Shown here: piece after piece, positions 43,296-52,345 of the stretch | How the letters are laid out: every line of letters starts with the position of its first letter | How positions within the stretch are numbered: position 1 is the stretch's first letter | From: Hymenobacter taeanensis | GTDB taxonomy: Bacteria > Bacteroidota > Bacteroidia > Cytophagales > Hymenobacteraceae | Length of the DNA stretch: 64,000 nt | NCBI RefSeq assembly: GCF_013137895.1 | Contig: NZ_CP053538.1 | Location: 3,007,001-3,071,000 of the forward strand | Direction: 5' to 3' | The notes under the pieces: generated by a model | What the model was told of the DNA's origin: nothing | Database searches by the model: none | The model's input: the letters and a program-made list of their open reading frames with translations, nothing else | Position numbers and translations under genes: made by a program

Positions 43296-44690
43296 ATGTC
43301 CGCACGACCCATTTCTTCCAGCCGTAGCGTCTCAGTACCTCGCAGCAGCCACGTTCCCCCACAAGCTCTGGACTTGGAATCCGTGGTTCTGGGTGCGGCC
43401 TTGCTGGAAGTAGGAGCCCAGCGCACCCTGCTTGCCACTCTATCGACGGAACAGGTGTTCTACTCGGCCCCGCACCAGCAAGTGTACCTGGCCATCCGCG
43501 ACTTGCTGCAAGCCGGCCAGCACGCCGACCTGCTAACCGTCGTGCAGATGCTGTGCCAGCGCGGCACTCTCCAGCGCATTGGCGGCCCGGCCTTCGTGGC
43601 CGGCCTCACGCAGCGTGTGGGCTCCGCTGCTCACGTCGAAACGCACTGCCGCATCCTCCAGCAGCATTACGCCCGCCGGATTGTTATTCAGGCCGGCACC
43701 GAGCTGACAGCCTACGGCTACGATGAGGGCCGTGACCCGCTGGAGCTGCTAGCCCAGGCTCAAATCCAGCTGACCAGCCTGCATCGTAGCCTCGAAAATC
43801 GCCCTCCCAAAACCGCAGCGGATGCCTTTGAGGCTACTTTCGAGCGCCTCGCCCAAGCCGTGCAGCGGCAGGGCCTCACCGGCATTCCTACCGGCCTCAC
43901 CCAACTCGACGGTCTCACCGGCGGCTGGCAGCCCTCCGACCTCATCATCTTGGCCGCTAGGCCGGCTATGGGTAAAACTGCGGCTCTATTGCATTTCGCC
44001 CGCACCGCTGCCCTCAACCATGGCCACCACGTGGCTGTCTTCAGCCTGGAAATGCCCACCCTGCAGCTCATGCAGCGGCTGGTAGCCAGTGAAGTGCCCG
44101 GCTACAGCAATTCCGACCTGCGCCGTGGCAACCTGCCTGGCGGACTTGACCAGGTGGCCCACGTCCGCCAGCAGGCCCAACGCCTGCACACCCACGGCCA
44201 CCGGCTCCACCTCGACGACACGCCCGGCCTGAGCATTCAGCAGCTACGCGCCAAATGCGCCCGCCTGCACAGTCAGCACCCGTTGGGCTTGGTGCTGGTC
44301 GACTATATTCAGCTTATGCGCGGAGACCAAAAAGGCAACCGGGAGCAGGAGGTAGGCAGCATTAGTCGCGGGCTGAAAGAGCTAGCCAAAGAGCTAAACG
44401 CTCCCGTCATTGCTCTCAGTCAGCTCAGTCGCGACGTGGAGAAAAGGGGAGGGGACAAGCGCCCCTTGTTATCTGACCTACGCGAATCCGGCAGCATTGA
44501 GCAGGATGCCGACTGCATCATCTTCCTATGGCGCGGCGAGTACTACGACATCCGCGAGTACGACGACGGCACCCCCACCGCCGACACCGTCCTCTTCGAC
44601 GTGGCCAAACACCGCAACGGAGCTACTGACGAGGTCATAGCTGCCTGCAACCTCCGGCGCGGCTTATTCGCTGATTTGGGCAGCCGTTAA
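43296..44690 (+). CDS. dnaB: Replicative DNA helicase DnaB (element copy)
   Basis: The protein has 464 residues. The N-terminal DnaB domain (about 20-125) starts with DLESVVLGAALLEVGAQRTL. The RecA-like helicase domain has GIPTGLTQLDGLTGGWQPSD, Walker A in LAARPAMGKTAALLHF, VAVFSLEMPTLQLMQRL, Walker B in GLVLVDYIQLMRG and VIALSQLSRDVEKRGGDKRP. The C-terminal arginine-finger region is RESGSIEQDADCIIFLWRGE. It unwinds DNA at the replication fork. Its place behind phage-like genes shows it is an element-encoded copy rather than the chromosomal dnaB. Confidence 0.93.
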   Translation: MSARPISSSRSVSVPRSSHVPPQALDLESVVLGAALLEVGAQRTLLATLSTEQVFYSAPHQQVYLAIRDLLQAGQHADLLTVVQMLCQRGTLQRIGGPAFVAGLTQRVGSAAHVETHCRILQQHYARRIVIQAGTELTAYGYDEGRDPLELLAQAQIQLTSLHRSLENRPPKTAADAFEATFERLAQAVQRQGLTGIPTGLTQLDGLTGGWQPSDLIILAARPAMGKTAALLHFARTAALNHGHHVAVFSLEMPTLQLMQRLVASEVPGYSNSDLRRGNLPGGLDQVAHVRQQAQRLHTHGHRLHLDDTPGLSIQQLRAKCARLHSQHPLGLVLVDYIQLMRGDQKGNREQEVGSISRGLKELAKELNAPVIALSQLSRDVEKRGGDKRPLLSDLRESGSIEQDADCIIFLWRGEYYDIREYDDGTPTADTVLFDVAKHRNGATDEVIAACNLRRGLFADLGSR

Positions 44691-44790
44691 ATCGGCCATC
44701 TGGTTGGTCAGACAAAAGCCAGCTTTGCAGTTCCCATCTTTGTGCCGGCAATTACTCACGCAGCCCTACACAGCCCTGATAGCTTACTGA

Positions 44791-45471
44791 ATGGATAAGA
44801 AATACATGGAGCGGCTATTTTCTGCCGGGCGGCTGGCACGCTTCTATGAGGTGGTTCGCCATGATACTGACGAAGCCGCAGCCCTGTATGCGGGCAATAT
44901 CCAGCTGTCGGAAAGCTTGTACCCCAGTCTCGCCGTAGCCGAGGTTACGCTGCGCAATACCATTCACCGCCAGCTCACCTACTTATTCCAAACGGCCGAT
45001 TGGTACCAGTCGATTGGTCGTCAACCCGGCCTGAGCAGTTTGCAGTCTAGCATCGACAAAGCACAAGAGCACATTCGCGACCGGCGGGAAACGGTGTCCG
45101 CCGACAAAGTAGTGGCCGAGCTGAATTTTGGCTTCTGGGTCACGCTCTTCAACAAAGCCTACGAAACTGCCCTGTGGAAGCAGTTACGCTTGGCTTTTCC
45201 GCATTTGCCCAAGCCCGAGCGCCAGCGGGGCACCGTATCAGCCGTCGTTAACGCCGTGCGCATCCTGCGTAACCGTGTGTACCACAACGAACCTATCTGC
45301 TGGCAGCTGCGCACCTTGCAGGAGCAGCATGCCCAAACCCTACAACTCATTGGGTGGATTGAGCCACAGCTGTTGCCCTGGCTGTCAGCCATCGACCGTT
45401 TTCCCGCGGTACTACAAGCGGAGCAGGCACGCCGGGCGGCATATCAGGCAAAGTTGGCGGACAACCAATAA
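44791..45471 (+). CDS. Abi_2/AbiD-like HEPN protein
   Basis: The protein has 226 residues. The Abi_2 pattern is clear: FYEVVRHDTDEAAALYAGNI, then SLAVAEVTLRNTIHRQLTYL and LRNRVYHNEPICW. The last phrase contains Arg160-x4-His165, the RNase signature of HEPN domains. Abi_2 proteins cause abortive infection, probably by cleaving RNA when a phage is sensed. It follows the helicase after 100 bases and is convergent with the AAA+ operon. No antitoxin gene is adjacent. Confidence 0.82.
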   Translation: MDKKYMERLFSAGRLARFYEVVRHDTDEAAALYAGNIQLSESLYPSLAVAEVTLRNTIHRQLTYLFQTADWYQSIGRQPGLSSLQSSIDKAQEHIRDRRETVSADKVVAELNFGFWVTLFNKAYETALWKQLRLAFPHLPKPERQRGTVSAVVNAVRILRNRVYHNEPICWQLRTLQEQHAQTLQLIGWIEPQLLPWLSAIDRFPAVLQAEQARRAAYQAKLADNQ

Positions 45472-45488
45472 CCACACGTCTTAAAAGC

Positions 45489-45540
45489 AAAAAACCCGGC
45501 TCCATCACCAGCATATAAATCTGGGAGAGGGAGTACCGGG
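45489..45540 (-). terminator. Terminator of the AAA+ operon
   Basis: On the minus strand CCCGG...CTCC (45540-45530) pairs with GGAG.CCGGG (45503-45495), followed by TTTTTTGC. The stem has a bulge, but the T-tract is good. It lies about 115 bases after the ATPase gene's stop. Confidence 0.45.
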
Positions 45541-45656
45541 ACTGCCCCCAAATATACGCAGATTTTCAGGAAACGTCGATACGCTTGTTTAAATACTCTT
45601 ACCAAACCAATCAAAGCGCGACGACTATACAGACGTCCCACTTTGGCTGGTTTAGC

Positions 45657-47213
45657 TTAAATAAGAATTCCCCGTCGGGCACCCACCGGCCGGTCAGTGG
45701 AAACGGCAATGGGCTGGCCCGAGGCCGGTACGGCCCGCTCCCGGCCCCAGAGGCGGATAGCCTCAATCTGCTCTGGGCTGGTACGACTTAGTGGCACCAC
45801 GTTGCTGAAGCTCTTGGCGTACAGCCCATCCGTCACGGCCGCGTCGCCGTTGATAACGGCCTGTACCGCTACTTCGCGCACGGCGCTTTCCAAGTCGGCA
45901 CCAGCAAAGCCCTCGGTCATATCTACTAGCTGCTCGCGCATGCTGGCCGAAGGCACTGGCAACTGATTGCGCTGGATGTACAGGTCAATAATATCAGCGC
46001 GCTCGGCTTCGCTGGGTAGATCCACGAAGAACAACTCATCGAAGCGGCCCCGGCGCAACAACTCTGGAGGCAGGCGGCTCACGTCGTTGGCTGTGGCTAC
46101 CACGAATACCTTCGCCGAGCTTTCCTGCAGCCAGAATAAAAACTGCCCTACCATGCGGGTGCTGGTGCCTCCGTCGTTGCCACCTGTGGCCCCAGCCAAG
46201 CCCTTCTCGATTTCGTCAATCCACAGCACGCACGGCGCGGCATTATCGGCCGAGGCCAAGGCTTCCTTGAGTCGATTTTCGCTTTGTCCTAGGTACTGCC
46301 CATGAATGGAAGCTAGGTCGAGCCGGTATAGCGGCAGGTTCCAGGAGGCTGCTACGAATTTTGCCGACAGCGACTTCCCGCAGCCTGGCACGCCCACTAG
46401 CAGCATCCCACGCGGTGGCCGCAGCTTGCGCGCTTTCAAGTCGGCCGTGAGCAGTTGCCGCTGCTGGCCCAACCAGTGTCGCATGCCATCAAGCCCCGCC
46501 ACGGTGAGCGTATCAGCCTCGGCCCGTACCTTTTCTAAGCCGGAAATGTCGCTGAATAGCCGGTCTTTCGTACGGCTCAATTCTTGCAAATCGGCCTTCA
46601 CCAGTGATCCTTTCGCCATGAGAGTCGCCAGTACGTTTTCGGCTTCTACCAGCGTCATATTGGCCAGGATGGTCGCGGCCAGCCGGAAGTCAGCCTCACT
46701 CCACTCTATTGGAATCTGTCCGCGGTACGGCTCCACGCACTCGCGCACCACCGTCAGCATCTCCTCCTCACCGGGCGGGTCCAGCGTGAGCGTCATGCCC
46801 AAGCGCTGCAGCTGCGGCCAGATGCCGCGCCCGTTGCTAAGCACACACAGCGAGCCGCCCCTCTCAATGGCCTGCAACACGCAGTCGTAGAGGTGACGAG
46901 CCAGCATGCCGTCATCCTCAATGTCGCTGATTTCAGTGAAGACAAATGTCAGGTTCTGGCGCTGCCCGATATTCTGAACTGCAAAGTCCAGTCCCCCAGC
47001 TACTGACCGGTCATCGTGCACAGTTTTAAGCGTTTTTAGGTCGCGGGTGCCGTGCGAGAGACCATGCACGTACATGGGAATCCCGATTTCGCCAGCCAGC
47101 TCTTCGAGCACTTTTAGTACCCGGGCCCGCTCGATGCTTTTAATGGAAATAAATGGAATGCGGGCCTTAAGCATCCGCAGCAGGCCTTGGCGAAACTCCG
47201 CAACTGCAGCCAT
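45657..47213 (-). CDS. Ycf46-type AAA+ ATPase
   Basis: The protein has 518 residues. The N-terminal half (about 1-220) is a degenerate P-loop-like domain ([37 protein letters not shown]), as in Ycf46. The C-terminal AAA+ module is complete: Walker A GVPGCGKS at 274-281, Walker [10 protein letters not shown] at 329-337, sensor ATAND at about 373-377 and arginine-finger region RRGRFD at 388-393, then the lid with [20 protein letters not shown]. This predicts a hexameric remodelling ATPase. It is the last gene of a five-gene operon with four proteins I do not recognise. Confidence 0.88.
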   Translation of the reverse strand: MAAVAEFRQGLLRMLKARIPFISIKSIERARVLKVLEELAGEIGIPMYVHGLSHGTRDLKTLKTVHDDRSVAGGLDFAVQNIGQRQNLTFVFTEISDIEDDGMLARHLYDCVLQAIERGGSLCVLSNGRGIWPQLQRLGMTLTLDPPGEEEMLTVVRECVEPYRGQIPIEWSEADFRLAATILANMTLVEAENVLATLMAKGSLVKADLQELSRTKDRLFSDISGLEKVRAEADTLTVAGLDGMRHWLGQQRQLLTADLKARKLRPPRGMLLVGVPGCGKSLSAKFVAASWNLPLYRLDLASIHGQYLGQSENRLKEALASADNAAPCVLWIDEIEKGLAGATGGNDGGTSTRMVGQFLFWLQESSAKVFVVATANDVSRLPPELLRRGRFDELFFVDLPSEAERADIIDLYIQRNQLPVPSASMREQLVDMTEGFAGADLESAVREVAVQAVINGDAAVTDGLYAKSFSNVVPLSRTSPEQIEAIRLWGRERAVPASGQPIAVSTDRPVGARRGILI

Positions 47214-47234
47214 GTAGTAGAAGGGGGTAAAAGC

Positions 47235-47756
47235 TTAAAAAACGATGCGCCGGCCTCCGCTCGGCGGGTGCACGGCTGCTGGTGTAGAAGCCACCAAGGC
47301 GGCCGGCGGGGCACCAAAACCTCGTAGCGCCAGCAGTAGCTCCTCACGGCGGTTGCCGCCCTCGCGCTGCACGTTGTCGCGCAGGGTAGCTGCCACGTCC
47401 TGCACAAACTTGGTCAAATCCGTTTGCAGGGTCTGGCGCAAATCAGCCGGCAGCGCTGGCAGGGCAATCAGCCGGTAGAGTGGGCTTAAGTTAGCAGTAG
47501 CTTGGCGTAGCAGTTGGGCAAAATCTTGGGGCGAGCGTACAGCCGGCCCCACCCGTTGGCTGCGACTGAAGGAGTCCAGCCAGCGCTGCTTACGGGCTGT
47601 ATAGGCCGCATTCACCAAGTTGGCAAACCGGATGGCCGTGCCCGCGTCGGGCTGCCAGATACCTTGCCCCAACAGCTCAAGCGTGGCATCGTCGCCCTGC
47701 CCGCAGCGCTCCAGCAAGTCTGCCCAGGCGGCGTAGGTGCGCGGCAGCTGATTCAT
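47235..47756 (-). CDS. Unknown helical protein of the AAA+ operon
   Basis: The protein has 173 residues, mostly helical, with RTYAAWADLLERCGQGDDAT, LVNAAYTARKQRWLDSFSRS and TKFVQDVAATLRDNVQREGG. The tail is proline-rich and ends in GGRRIVF. No family is recognised. Its start codon overlaps the stop of the upstream small gene in an ATGA overlap (47753-47756), so the two are translationally coupled, and it lies 21 bases upstream of the ATPase gene. The short hydrophobic C-terminus could be an adaptor tag for the ATPase, which is speculation. Confidence 0.65.
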   Translation of the reverse strand: MNQLPRTYAAWADLLERCGQGDDATLELLGQGIWQPDAGTAIRFANLVNAAYTARKQRWLDSFSRSQRVGPAVRSPQDFAQLLRQATANLSPLYRLIALPALPADLRQTLQTDLTKFVQDVAATLRDNVQREGGNRREELLLALRGFGAPPAALVASTPAAVHPPSGGRRIVF

Positions 47757-47950
47757 TTTTTCAGACGGGGGTTAATGATGGCACCTTCCGGCGGCAGAAT
47801 GTCCCAATCAGGAAATTTGGCGTGGTCCGGCGTGCCTTCGGCACGACCTTGGAAAATGTTGGGCTGGCGCACAGCAGTAGCGGCCTGGGCCGGCGTGCCG
47901 GCGGCATGGCCGCCATCCTGGGCGGGGTCGGAGAAGTGAATCTTAGGCAT
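47753..47950 (-). CDS. Small disordered protein of the AAA+ operon
   Basis: The protein has 65 residues, polar and rich in Ala, Pro, Asp and Gly, without predicted helices (IHFSDPAQDGGHAAGTPAQA, PDHAKFPDWDILPPEGAIIN). It ends LKK. It is coupled to the next gene by a four-base overlap. Such short disordered members are common in multi-gene conflict systems as linkers or substrates. No family is recognised. Confidence 0.6.
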   Translation of the reverse strand: MPKIHFSDPAQDGGHAAGTPAQAATAVRQPNIFQGRAEGTPDHAKFPDWDILPPEGAIINPRLKK

Positions 47951-47977
47951 AGTTAGGAAGTATAAGGTGGTAGAAGA

Positions 47978-49696
47978 TTAAGCCAGGGCGCGCGATGTTT
48001 CGTACGTTTTCGAGCTAAAGCTTTCGGGCGTGATGTTGGCCAGCAGTTGCTGCAGGTCGGCAGCCTGTACGTCGCGGCGGTTGTAGTCGCGGCGGAAATC
48101 AACTAGTTCGGCTAGGCAGCCCCGTAGCACTTCGTGCGCCCGGCGGTGCCGCTCGTTCACCGCGTCGCGCACTTGTTGCTTGGTTTTGGTAAAGGCGGTC
48201 CAGCCGGTGTAACCTAGCACCCCAGCCAGAATGATGCAGACAGCGCCCAGCAGAGCCAAACCGCCGCCGTTAGACGCTGCCCAAATACCGAAGGCAGCCA
48301 ACACTCCGGCGCCGACAAAACGTCCTACCGGCGCTGCTACTTTGGCTAGTTCCGTCTGCATGATGGCAGCATAGTGGCTACTCTGACTGTCCAGCAGCGC
48401 CGTTTCGTTTTGCCCATCGGCCGACTGACCTTGCCAGCCATCAAGCGCCAGCTGGGCCTGGGCTGGTACCTGCTGCCGGGCGCGGGCTGTGAAAGTACCG
48501 TGCGCTTCCAGAATCCAGCTTTGGCTGACCGACAAGGCCAATGCCTGTGTAACGCGAGTAGTACCAGCCAGCTCAGAGTCAAATAGGGCGTTGGTGAGCA
48601 GTTGCAGCAGATCTACCTGCTGGTCAAACAGGCCATCTTGGGCGGCTAGCTGCGCCTGTGCGGCCGCCTTGTCGCCTTCGTTGCGCACGATAAGTTGGTT
48701 GAGGTGTACCTCATGGCGCAGGGGTAGTTCTTCGTCATCGAAGTTGGATACCAGGCGGCTTAGCGTTTCATCCAACTGTGTTTTCAGCGAGGTCGAAAAG
48801 TCGTGGGCCCCCGATGTGATATTGTCAAAGTGCTGCCGCATCAACTCGTGCACGTGGGCGCGGTTATAGCCCAGGTTCAACTCCGCCCAGTTGGTAGCGT
48901 GCTCACTCAGTTGTGGGTACGTCGTGGCCGCCGGCCCTACCATCCCGGCCGTGGCCTCCATAAACTCGTCCCACTTGCGGCGTTGTTTCTCCACGAAGCC
49001 GCCGCCTTCGGTCAGTTGGTTTAACCACTGTCGCAGGTGGTCCTGCATCAGCTGGCGGGCTGCCGGCGGAAATAGCCCGGTGGCAATGCCTTCCAGCAGC
49101 GTCACGAATTCCCGGTCCAGGTGGCGTGGGTCCTGGTGGCGGAAATAACGCTGCAGCCATTGCAGGCTGGCCTCTCGCCGGCCCAGGCGGCGCATTACCA
49201 GCACCAGAAATAGGGTGGTCTTGTAATCGTCGCGACGCAGCGCCTCGGCCAAGGCACGCTGCATGGTCGTCTGGTCCTGCCGAATCCAGGCGGCCAGTGC
49301 CACCAGTACCGGGGCTAGCCAATAACCGGGCGCTTTCATCATCACCTCTTCGGTGCTGGCCCGTAACGTGTCGTCGCTGAGTACGCCCACGTCTACTCCC
49401 TGCAGCATACCCACTGCCAACCGCCGGATTTCGGCATAGTATCCGTACTCGGTTTGCAACTGCTGGCTGAGTACGCCCACCCGGGTTTCGGCCAGTTGCA
49501 GCGCTTTCTGCTTGCGGTCCGCGTCCACAAACTCAGCGAAGTCGTCAATCAGTTGCTCCAGCTGGCTCTTCATTTGCGACTGTTCGCGCCCAATGTGGTT
49601 TACGTCAGCAGCAACTTCCCGCACGTCCTCGCGGAGGCGGCTAAACTTGTTCTCGATGCCGGATAAATCGGCGTATGAAATGTGGTGGGTACTCAT
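47978..49696 (-). CDS. Large coiled-coil protein with C-terminal transmembrane hairpin
   Basis: The protein has 572 residues. The first 70 form a coiled coil (IENKFSRLREDVREVAADVN). A long helical, TPR-like body follows, with QWLQRYFRHQDPRHLDREFV and FDNITSGAHDFSTSLKTQLD. Two transmembrane helices form a hairpin at about 460-476 and 479-499 (FVGAGVLAAFGIWAASNGGG, GAVCIILAGVLGYTGW), and a cytosolic coiled tail ends the protein. The layout, helical bundle plus late membrane hairpin, recalls membrane-remodelling or pore-forming effectors, but no GTPase or toxin motif is seen. It is the second gene of the AAA+ operon. Confidence 0.7.
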   Translation of the reverse strand: MSTHHISYADLSGIENKFSRLREDVREVAADVNHIGREQSQMKSQLEQLIDDFAEFVDADRKQKALQLAETRVGVLSQQLQTEYGYYAEIRRLAVGMLQGVDVGVLSDDTLRASTEEVMMKAPGYWLAPVLVALAAWIRQDQTTMQRALAEALRRDDYKTTLFLVLVMRRLGRREASLQWLQRYFRHQDPRHLDREFVTLLEGIATGLFPPAARQLMQDHLRQWLNQLTEGGGFVEKQRRKWDEFMEATAGMVGPAATTYPQLSEHATNWAELNLGYNRAHVHELMRQHFDNITSGAHDFSTSLKTQLDETLSRLVSNFDDEELPLRHEVHLNQLIVRNEGDKAAAQAQLAAQDGLFDQQVDLLQLLTNALFDSELAGTTRVTQALALSVSQSWILEAHGTFTARARQQVPAQAQLALDGWQGQSADGQNETALLDSQSSHYAAIMQTELAKVAAPVGRFVGAGVLAAFGIWAASNGGGLALLGAVCIILAGVLGYTGWTAFTKTKQQVRDAVNERHRRAHEVLRGCLAELVDFRRDYNRRDVQAADLQQLLANITPESFSSKTYETSRALA

Positions 49697-49746
49697 AGGG
49701 TAGCGGGTAAGGGTTTAAGTCAAAGGCAGCTGGGTGATGGGAAGAT

Positions 49747-50208
49747 TTATAGGTGAGTAACCGAGCCGTCTTCAGCAATCAGCAGCAACTTGGTGGCATA
49801 CACTTCAACCAGCGCGTAAGCGTTATGCCGGGCCAACTGGCGGGCCCGCTCAAAATCGGCGGGCATGGCTTGGCCCGCCTTATAATGCTCAATGATGGCG
49901 TGAGCGCTCAGGTCGAGGGTGTGTACCTCGTAGGGCGGCCCCAGAAAGCATTTGCTCACAATGCCTAGCGGTACATCGGCCAAACTCGCCGTGCCAAACT
50001 CCTGCTGAATGGCCGCCAGCAGCTCCTCCCAGCCGCGCGTGCCTGGCAGCGTGCCGTGGTCCAGGCCTGCCAGCAGCTTCAGGTAAGCGGCCGAACGGCG
50101 GCCCAGGTGCAAGCGCGGGGTAGCAGAGGTTTGGGTGGTGGCCCGCGGCGCGGCGGGGGCCGTCACGGCGCTTACCGAGGCACCGGGTGTGAGAATAATG
50201 CGGGGCAT
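49747..50208 (-). CDS. First gene of the AAA+ operon, unknown function
   Basis: The protein has 153 residues with a Thr/Ala/Pro-rich N-terminus and an ordered C-terminal part from about residue 30 (LHLGRRSAAYLKLLAGLDHG, WEELLAAIQQEFGTASLADV, GIVSKCFLGPPYEVHTLDLS). The end, YALVEVYATKLLLIAEDGSV, resembles a small alpha/beta domain. No family is recognised. It lies 50 bases upstream of the membrane-protein gene and should be the promoter-proximal member of the operon. Confidence 0.65.
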   Translation of the reverse strand: MPRIILTPGASVSAVTAPAAPRATTQTSATPRLHLGRRSAAYLKLLAGLDHGTLPGTRGWEELLAAIQQEFGTASLADVPLGIVSKCFLGPPYEVHTLDLSAHAIIEHYKAGQAMPADFERARQLARHNAYALVEVYATKLLLIAEDGSVTHL

Positions 50209-50636
50209 GATAGTGCCGAAAAAAGATAGGCTGGTGCCAGGAAAAAGCTAATACCAGATTAGAATGCTGCTAGTCAGCTAAACACGGGTAGCTATGAATA
50301 AATAGCGTCAAGCATAAAGAAACAGCTAACTAAGACTATGAATTATCTGCCGCAGCAGCATGACCAAGGTAATGTTTTTACTTAGCAATATCCAATACCT
50401 CCGGAATAATAATTTTGGCTAACCCGGCCGTCCGGCCGCACCCGTTGCCCTCATTGTGCCCAATAACCGCTCCGTTGAAACTTCATTTCCGCAAAGAAAG
50501 AAGCGTGATAAGAACGATCATGCTTCATCTGACGTCCACTTGTCGAAGCATCTCTACCGCTTCGTTGTTTGATAGAGTTGCCTCGTCAAGTGGACGTCAG
50601 ATGAAGCATGGCGGGCTGGACTTTCCGGACCGGCTC
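50209..50636. other. Intergenic region with a 90-base hairpin
   Basis: The left part, about 50209-50410, is AT-rich and should contain the promoter of the five-gene minus-strand operon. The right part holds the long palindromic element at 50520-50609, listed separately. No coding frame is convincing; the plus-strand frame 50415-50756 runs through the hairpin and the next gene. Confidence 0.5.
50520..50609. repeat. 90-base near-perfect palindromic hairpin element
   Basis: The first 23 bases (50520-50542, starting ATGCTTCATCTGACGTCCAC) are the exact reverse complement of 50587-50609. The pairing continues inward as CGA/TCG, GCA/TGC and CTCTA/TAGAG, separated by single mismatches at symmetric places, leaving a 16-base loop. 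That gives a stem of 37 positions with three mismatches. The end of the neighbouring 132-codon gene lies 27 bases to the right. It probably belongs to a dispersed intergenic repeat family. Confidence 0.9.
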
Positions 50637-51035
50637 TTAACGTCCTTTTCTCAGCTTCAGCAAACTCAACCGGGCCTGCACTGGCACCAGTGCTTCCTGC
50701 TTGTTACCCTGATTCACCGATTGGATAAACTGTCGAAACAGCTGAATTTCGTCTGAGAAGTTGGCGGCTGAGAATTCAATCCGTTGCCATACATCTTCTT
50801 CATATGCTTCTTCGATGAACGGATTATTTTCCAGTTCCTCGAGCAAATCAGCGGCTGCTGCCTGCTTCGTTTTATTGAAGCCCAACGCCATGATGTCGGT
50901 TACGCATTGGGTAGCCACTTCGTAGGTCGAGCGGTCGGATGCATCGTCTACAAGTCGCAGGGCTACACAGTCGCGCAAGTGCGCTAAAAATTCGCCCTGC
51001 ATCTCTTCGTAGAGCTGCGGATTTGTAATTTCCAT
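50637..51035 (-). CDS. Small acidic helical protein of unknown function
   Basis: The protein has 132 residues. It is helical and acidic with a basic C-terminus: YEEMQGEFLAHLRDCVALRL, QAAAADLLEELENNPFIEEA and FRQFIQSVNQGNKQEALVPV, ending LLKLRKGR. No family is recognised. It stands alone between the hairpin element and the BREX-like operon, which is divergent from it. It could be an immunity or regulatory protein for the island, but only position suggests this. Confidence 0.6.
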   Translation of the reverse strand: MEITNPQLYEEMQGEFLAHLRDCVALRLVDDASDRSTYEVATQCVTDIMALGFNKTKQAAAADLLEELENNPFIEEAYEEDVWQRIEFSAANFSDEIQLFRQFIQSVNQGNKQEALVPVQARLSLLKLRKGR

Positions 51036-51362
51036 AGGATCAGGTGAAGCAGTGGTTATAAATTAGCCTTAGGCAGGCAATTATACAGGTTATAACAATA
51101 GGGTCTTACCTCGTCTGCAGTAAGATGCTGCTCTTCACTAAAGGTTTGGTAAAGTAGTTCAGGTAATCGTAAGGAAAATGCACTAAATATGAAATATATA
51201 GTTTAAGTTCTATGTAATAACTTGGTAGATAAATATCTCGCTGACTCGCTAGCTCTTCCGTAGCACACTAAAAAATGCCTTAGCATCTCCCACATTCTTT
51301 GCCGATATTTCCCGCTGAGTTGCTACTGTTTGCCGCCTACGTTACTCAGTTGGTTTGTCTAT
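51036..51362. other. Promoter region of the BREX-like operon
   Basis: About 330 AT-rich bases separate the divergent small gene from the defence operon, containing runs such as TATGAAATATATAG. Promoters for both sides are expected. I see no clear operator or small RNA. Confidence 0.5.
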
Positions 51363-52340
51363 ATGTCTGTTTCATTGAACGATAGCGCTACCTTAGGTTT
51401 TATCGACCCGCTTCCGCAATCCTTGCTGCCCCACCCGCCCAGCTTTGCTGGGCACCAGACTTTCGCATTACGCTCTTCTTGGCTCAAAAAAGGAGTAGAC
51501 GCGCTGCTGCAGGACCCCACGTTATTCTCGTCCGAGGATGCCCTGGTTACGCTTGGGGTCGGTAAAAACATGGTTAGCGCCATCCGCCATTGGCTGCTGG
51601 CTACTGGCATGGCTGCGCCTATCTCCGACCGTAGCCCTAAGCTGTTGCCCACTGCTTTAGGCATATACTTGCTCGCCGATGAGGGCGCTGATCCTTACCT
51701 GGAAGACCCCGCCACGCTTTGGCTCTTGCACTGGAACCTATGTGGCCCCGGCAGCCAAGCCTACACCTGGGCCTATGCCTTCAATGTATGGCGGGAGTGG
51801 GAGTGGACCCGCGCCGCGCTGTCGGCCTCCATTCTGGCTGCTGCCCGTGCTACCGCATCCAAGGTGTCCTCCGCCGATACCATCGAACGAGACGTCAACG
51901 TATTCCTGCTCACCTACCTGGCAGCAGGCGAGCGGAGCCAAAACGCCGAGGACGGTCTCGATTGTCCGCTGCGCGAGCTAGGCCTCATCCGGGCCGGTTT
52001 CGGCAACCAGGAGCACTACACCTTCGCTGTTGGTCCTAAGCCCAGCTTGCCCCCCGCGTTATTTGGATGGGCCCTGCTTAAGTTCTGGGACTGGAAATAT
52101 CCTGGCACCAGCACCATTGCCGCCCGCGACATAGCCCACGCCGAAGGCTCGCCGGGCGTGGTATTCAAGCTTGATGAAGACTCCGTGCTGTTCTACCTCG
52201 ATCAGCTCGACGAGCTCACCCGGGGGCAGCTGCGCTTCGAGGATACCCCACTCGTGCGGCAGGTAGTACGCACTACCGGCCAGGCCCTTACCCCCGAGGT
52301 CTTGCTTCAATCTCATTACGCTGCTCAGCACGTCGCCTAA
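51363..52340 (+). CDS. DUF4007 protein
   Basis: The protein has 325 residues from ATG 51363. The DUF4007 signature is clear: FAGHQTFALRSSWLKKGVDA, then LVTLGVGKNMVSAIRHWLLA. Later come LWLLHWNLCGPGSQAYTWAY and a long alpha-helical, winged-helix-like body. DUF4007 genes occur with DndC/PAPS-reductase-like genes in phosphorothioation and BREX-like defence loci; the biochemical role is unproven, with DNA binding suspected. It is the first gene of the operon, five bases before the giant ATPase gene. A second DUF4007-like protein is encoded 4.2 kb further on. Confidence 0.85.
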   Translation: MSVSLNDSATLGFIDPLPQSLLPHPPSFAGHQTFALRSSWLKKGVDALLQDPTLFSSEDALVTLGVGKNMVSAIRHWLLATGMAAPISDRSPKLLPTALGIYLLADEGADPYLEDPATLWLLHWNLCGPGSQAYTWAYAFNVWREWEWTRAALSASILAAARATASKVSSADTIERDVNVFLLTYLAAGERSQNAEDGLDCPLRELGLIRAGFGNQEHYTFAVGPKPSLPPALFGWALLKFWDWKYPGTSTIAARDIAHAEGSPGVVFKLDEDSVLFYLDQLDELTRGQLRFEDTPLVRQVVRTTGQALTPEVLLQSHYAAQHVA

Positions 52341-52345
52341 TCTCA

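Larger units (their letters stand above)
40256..45471. mobile_element. Phage- or plasmid-like control and replication module
   Basis: An S24-type repressor faces Cro-like and excisionase-like genes across an operator array, followed by a DUF1376-like replication protein, a DnaB helicase and an Abi_2 protein. This is the layout of an early lysogeny/replication region of a prophage or integrative element. No integrase, portal, capsid or relaxase is found up to the right edge, so the element is either truncated or extends beyond the window. Boundaries are inferred. Confidence 0.5.

Noticed and set aside
50520..50609. Hairpin considered as a retron or integron attC site
   Set aside because: No reverse transcriptase or integrase is nearby and the stem lacks the bulge and core-site pattern of attC.
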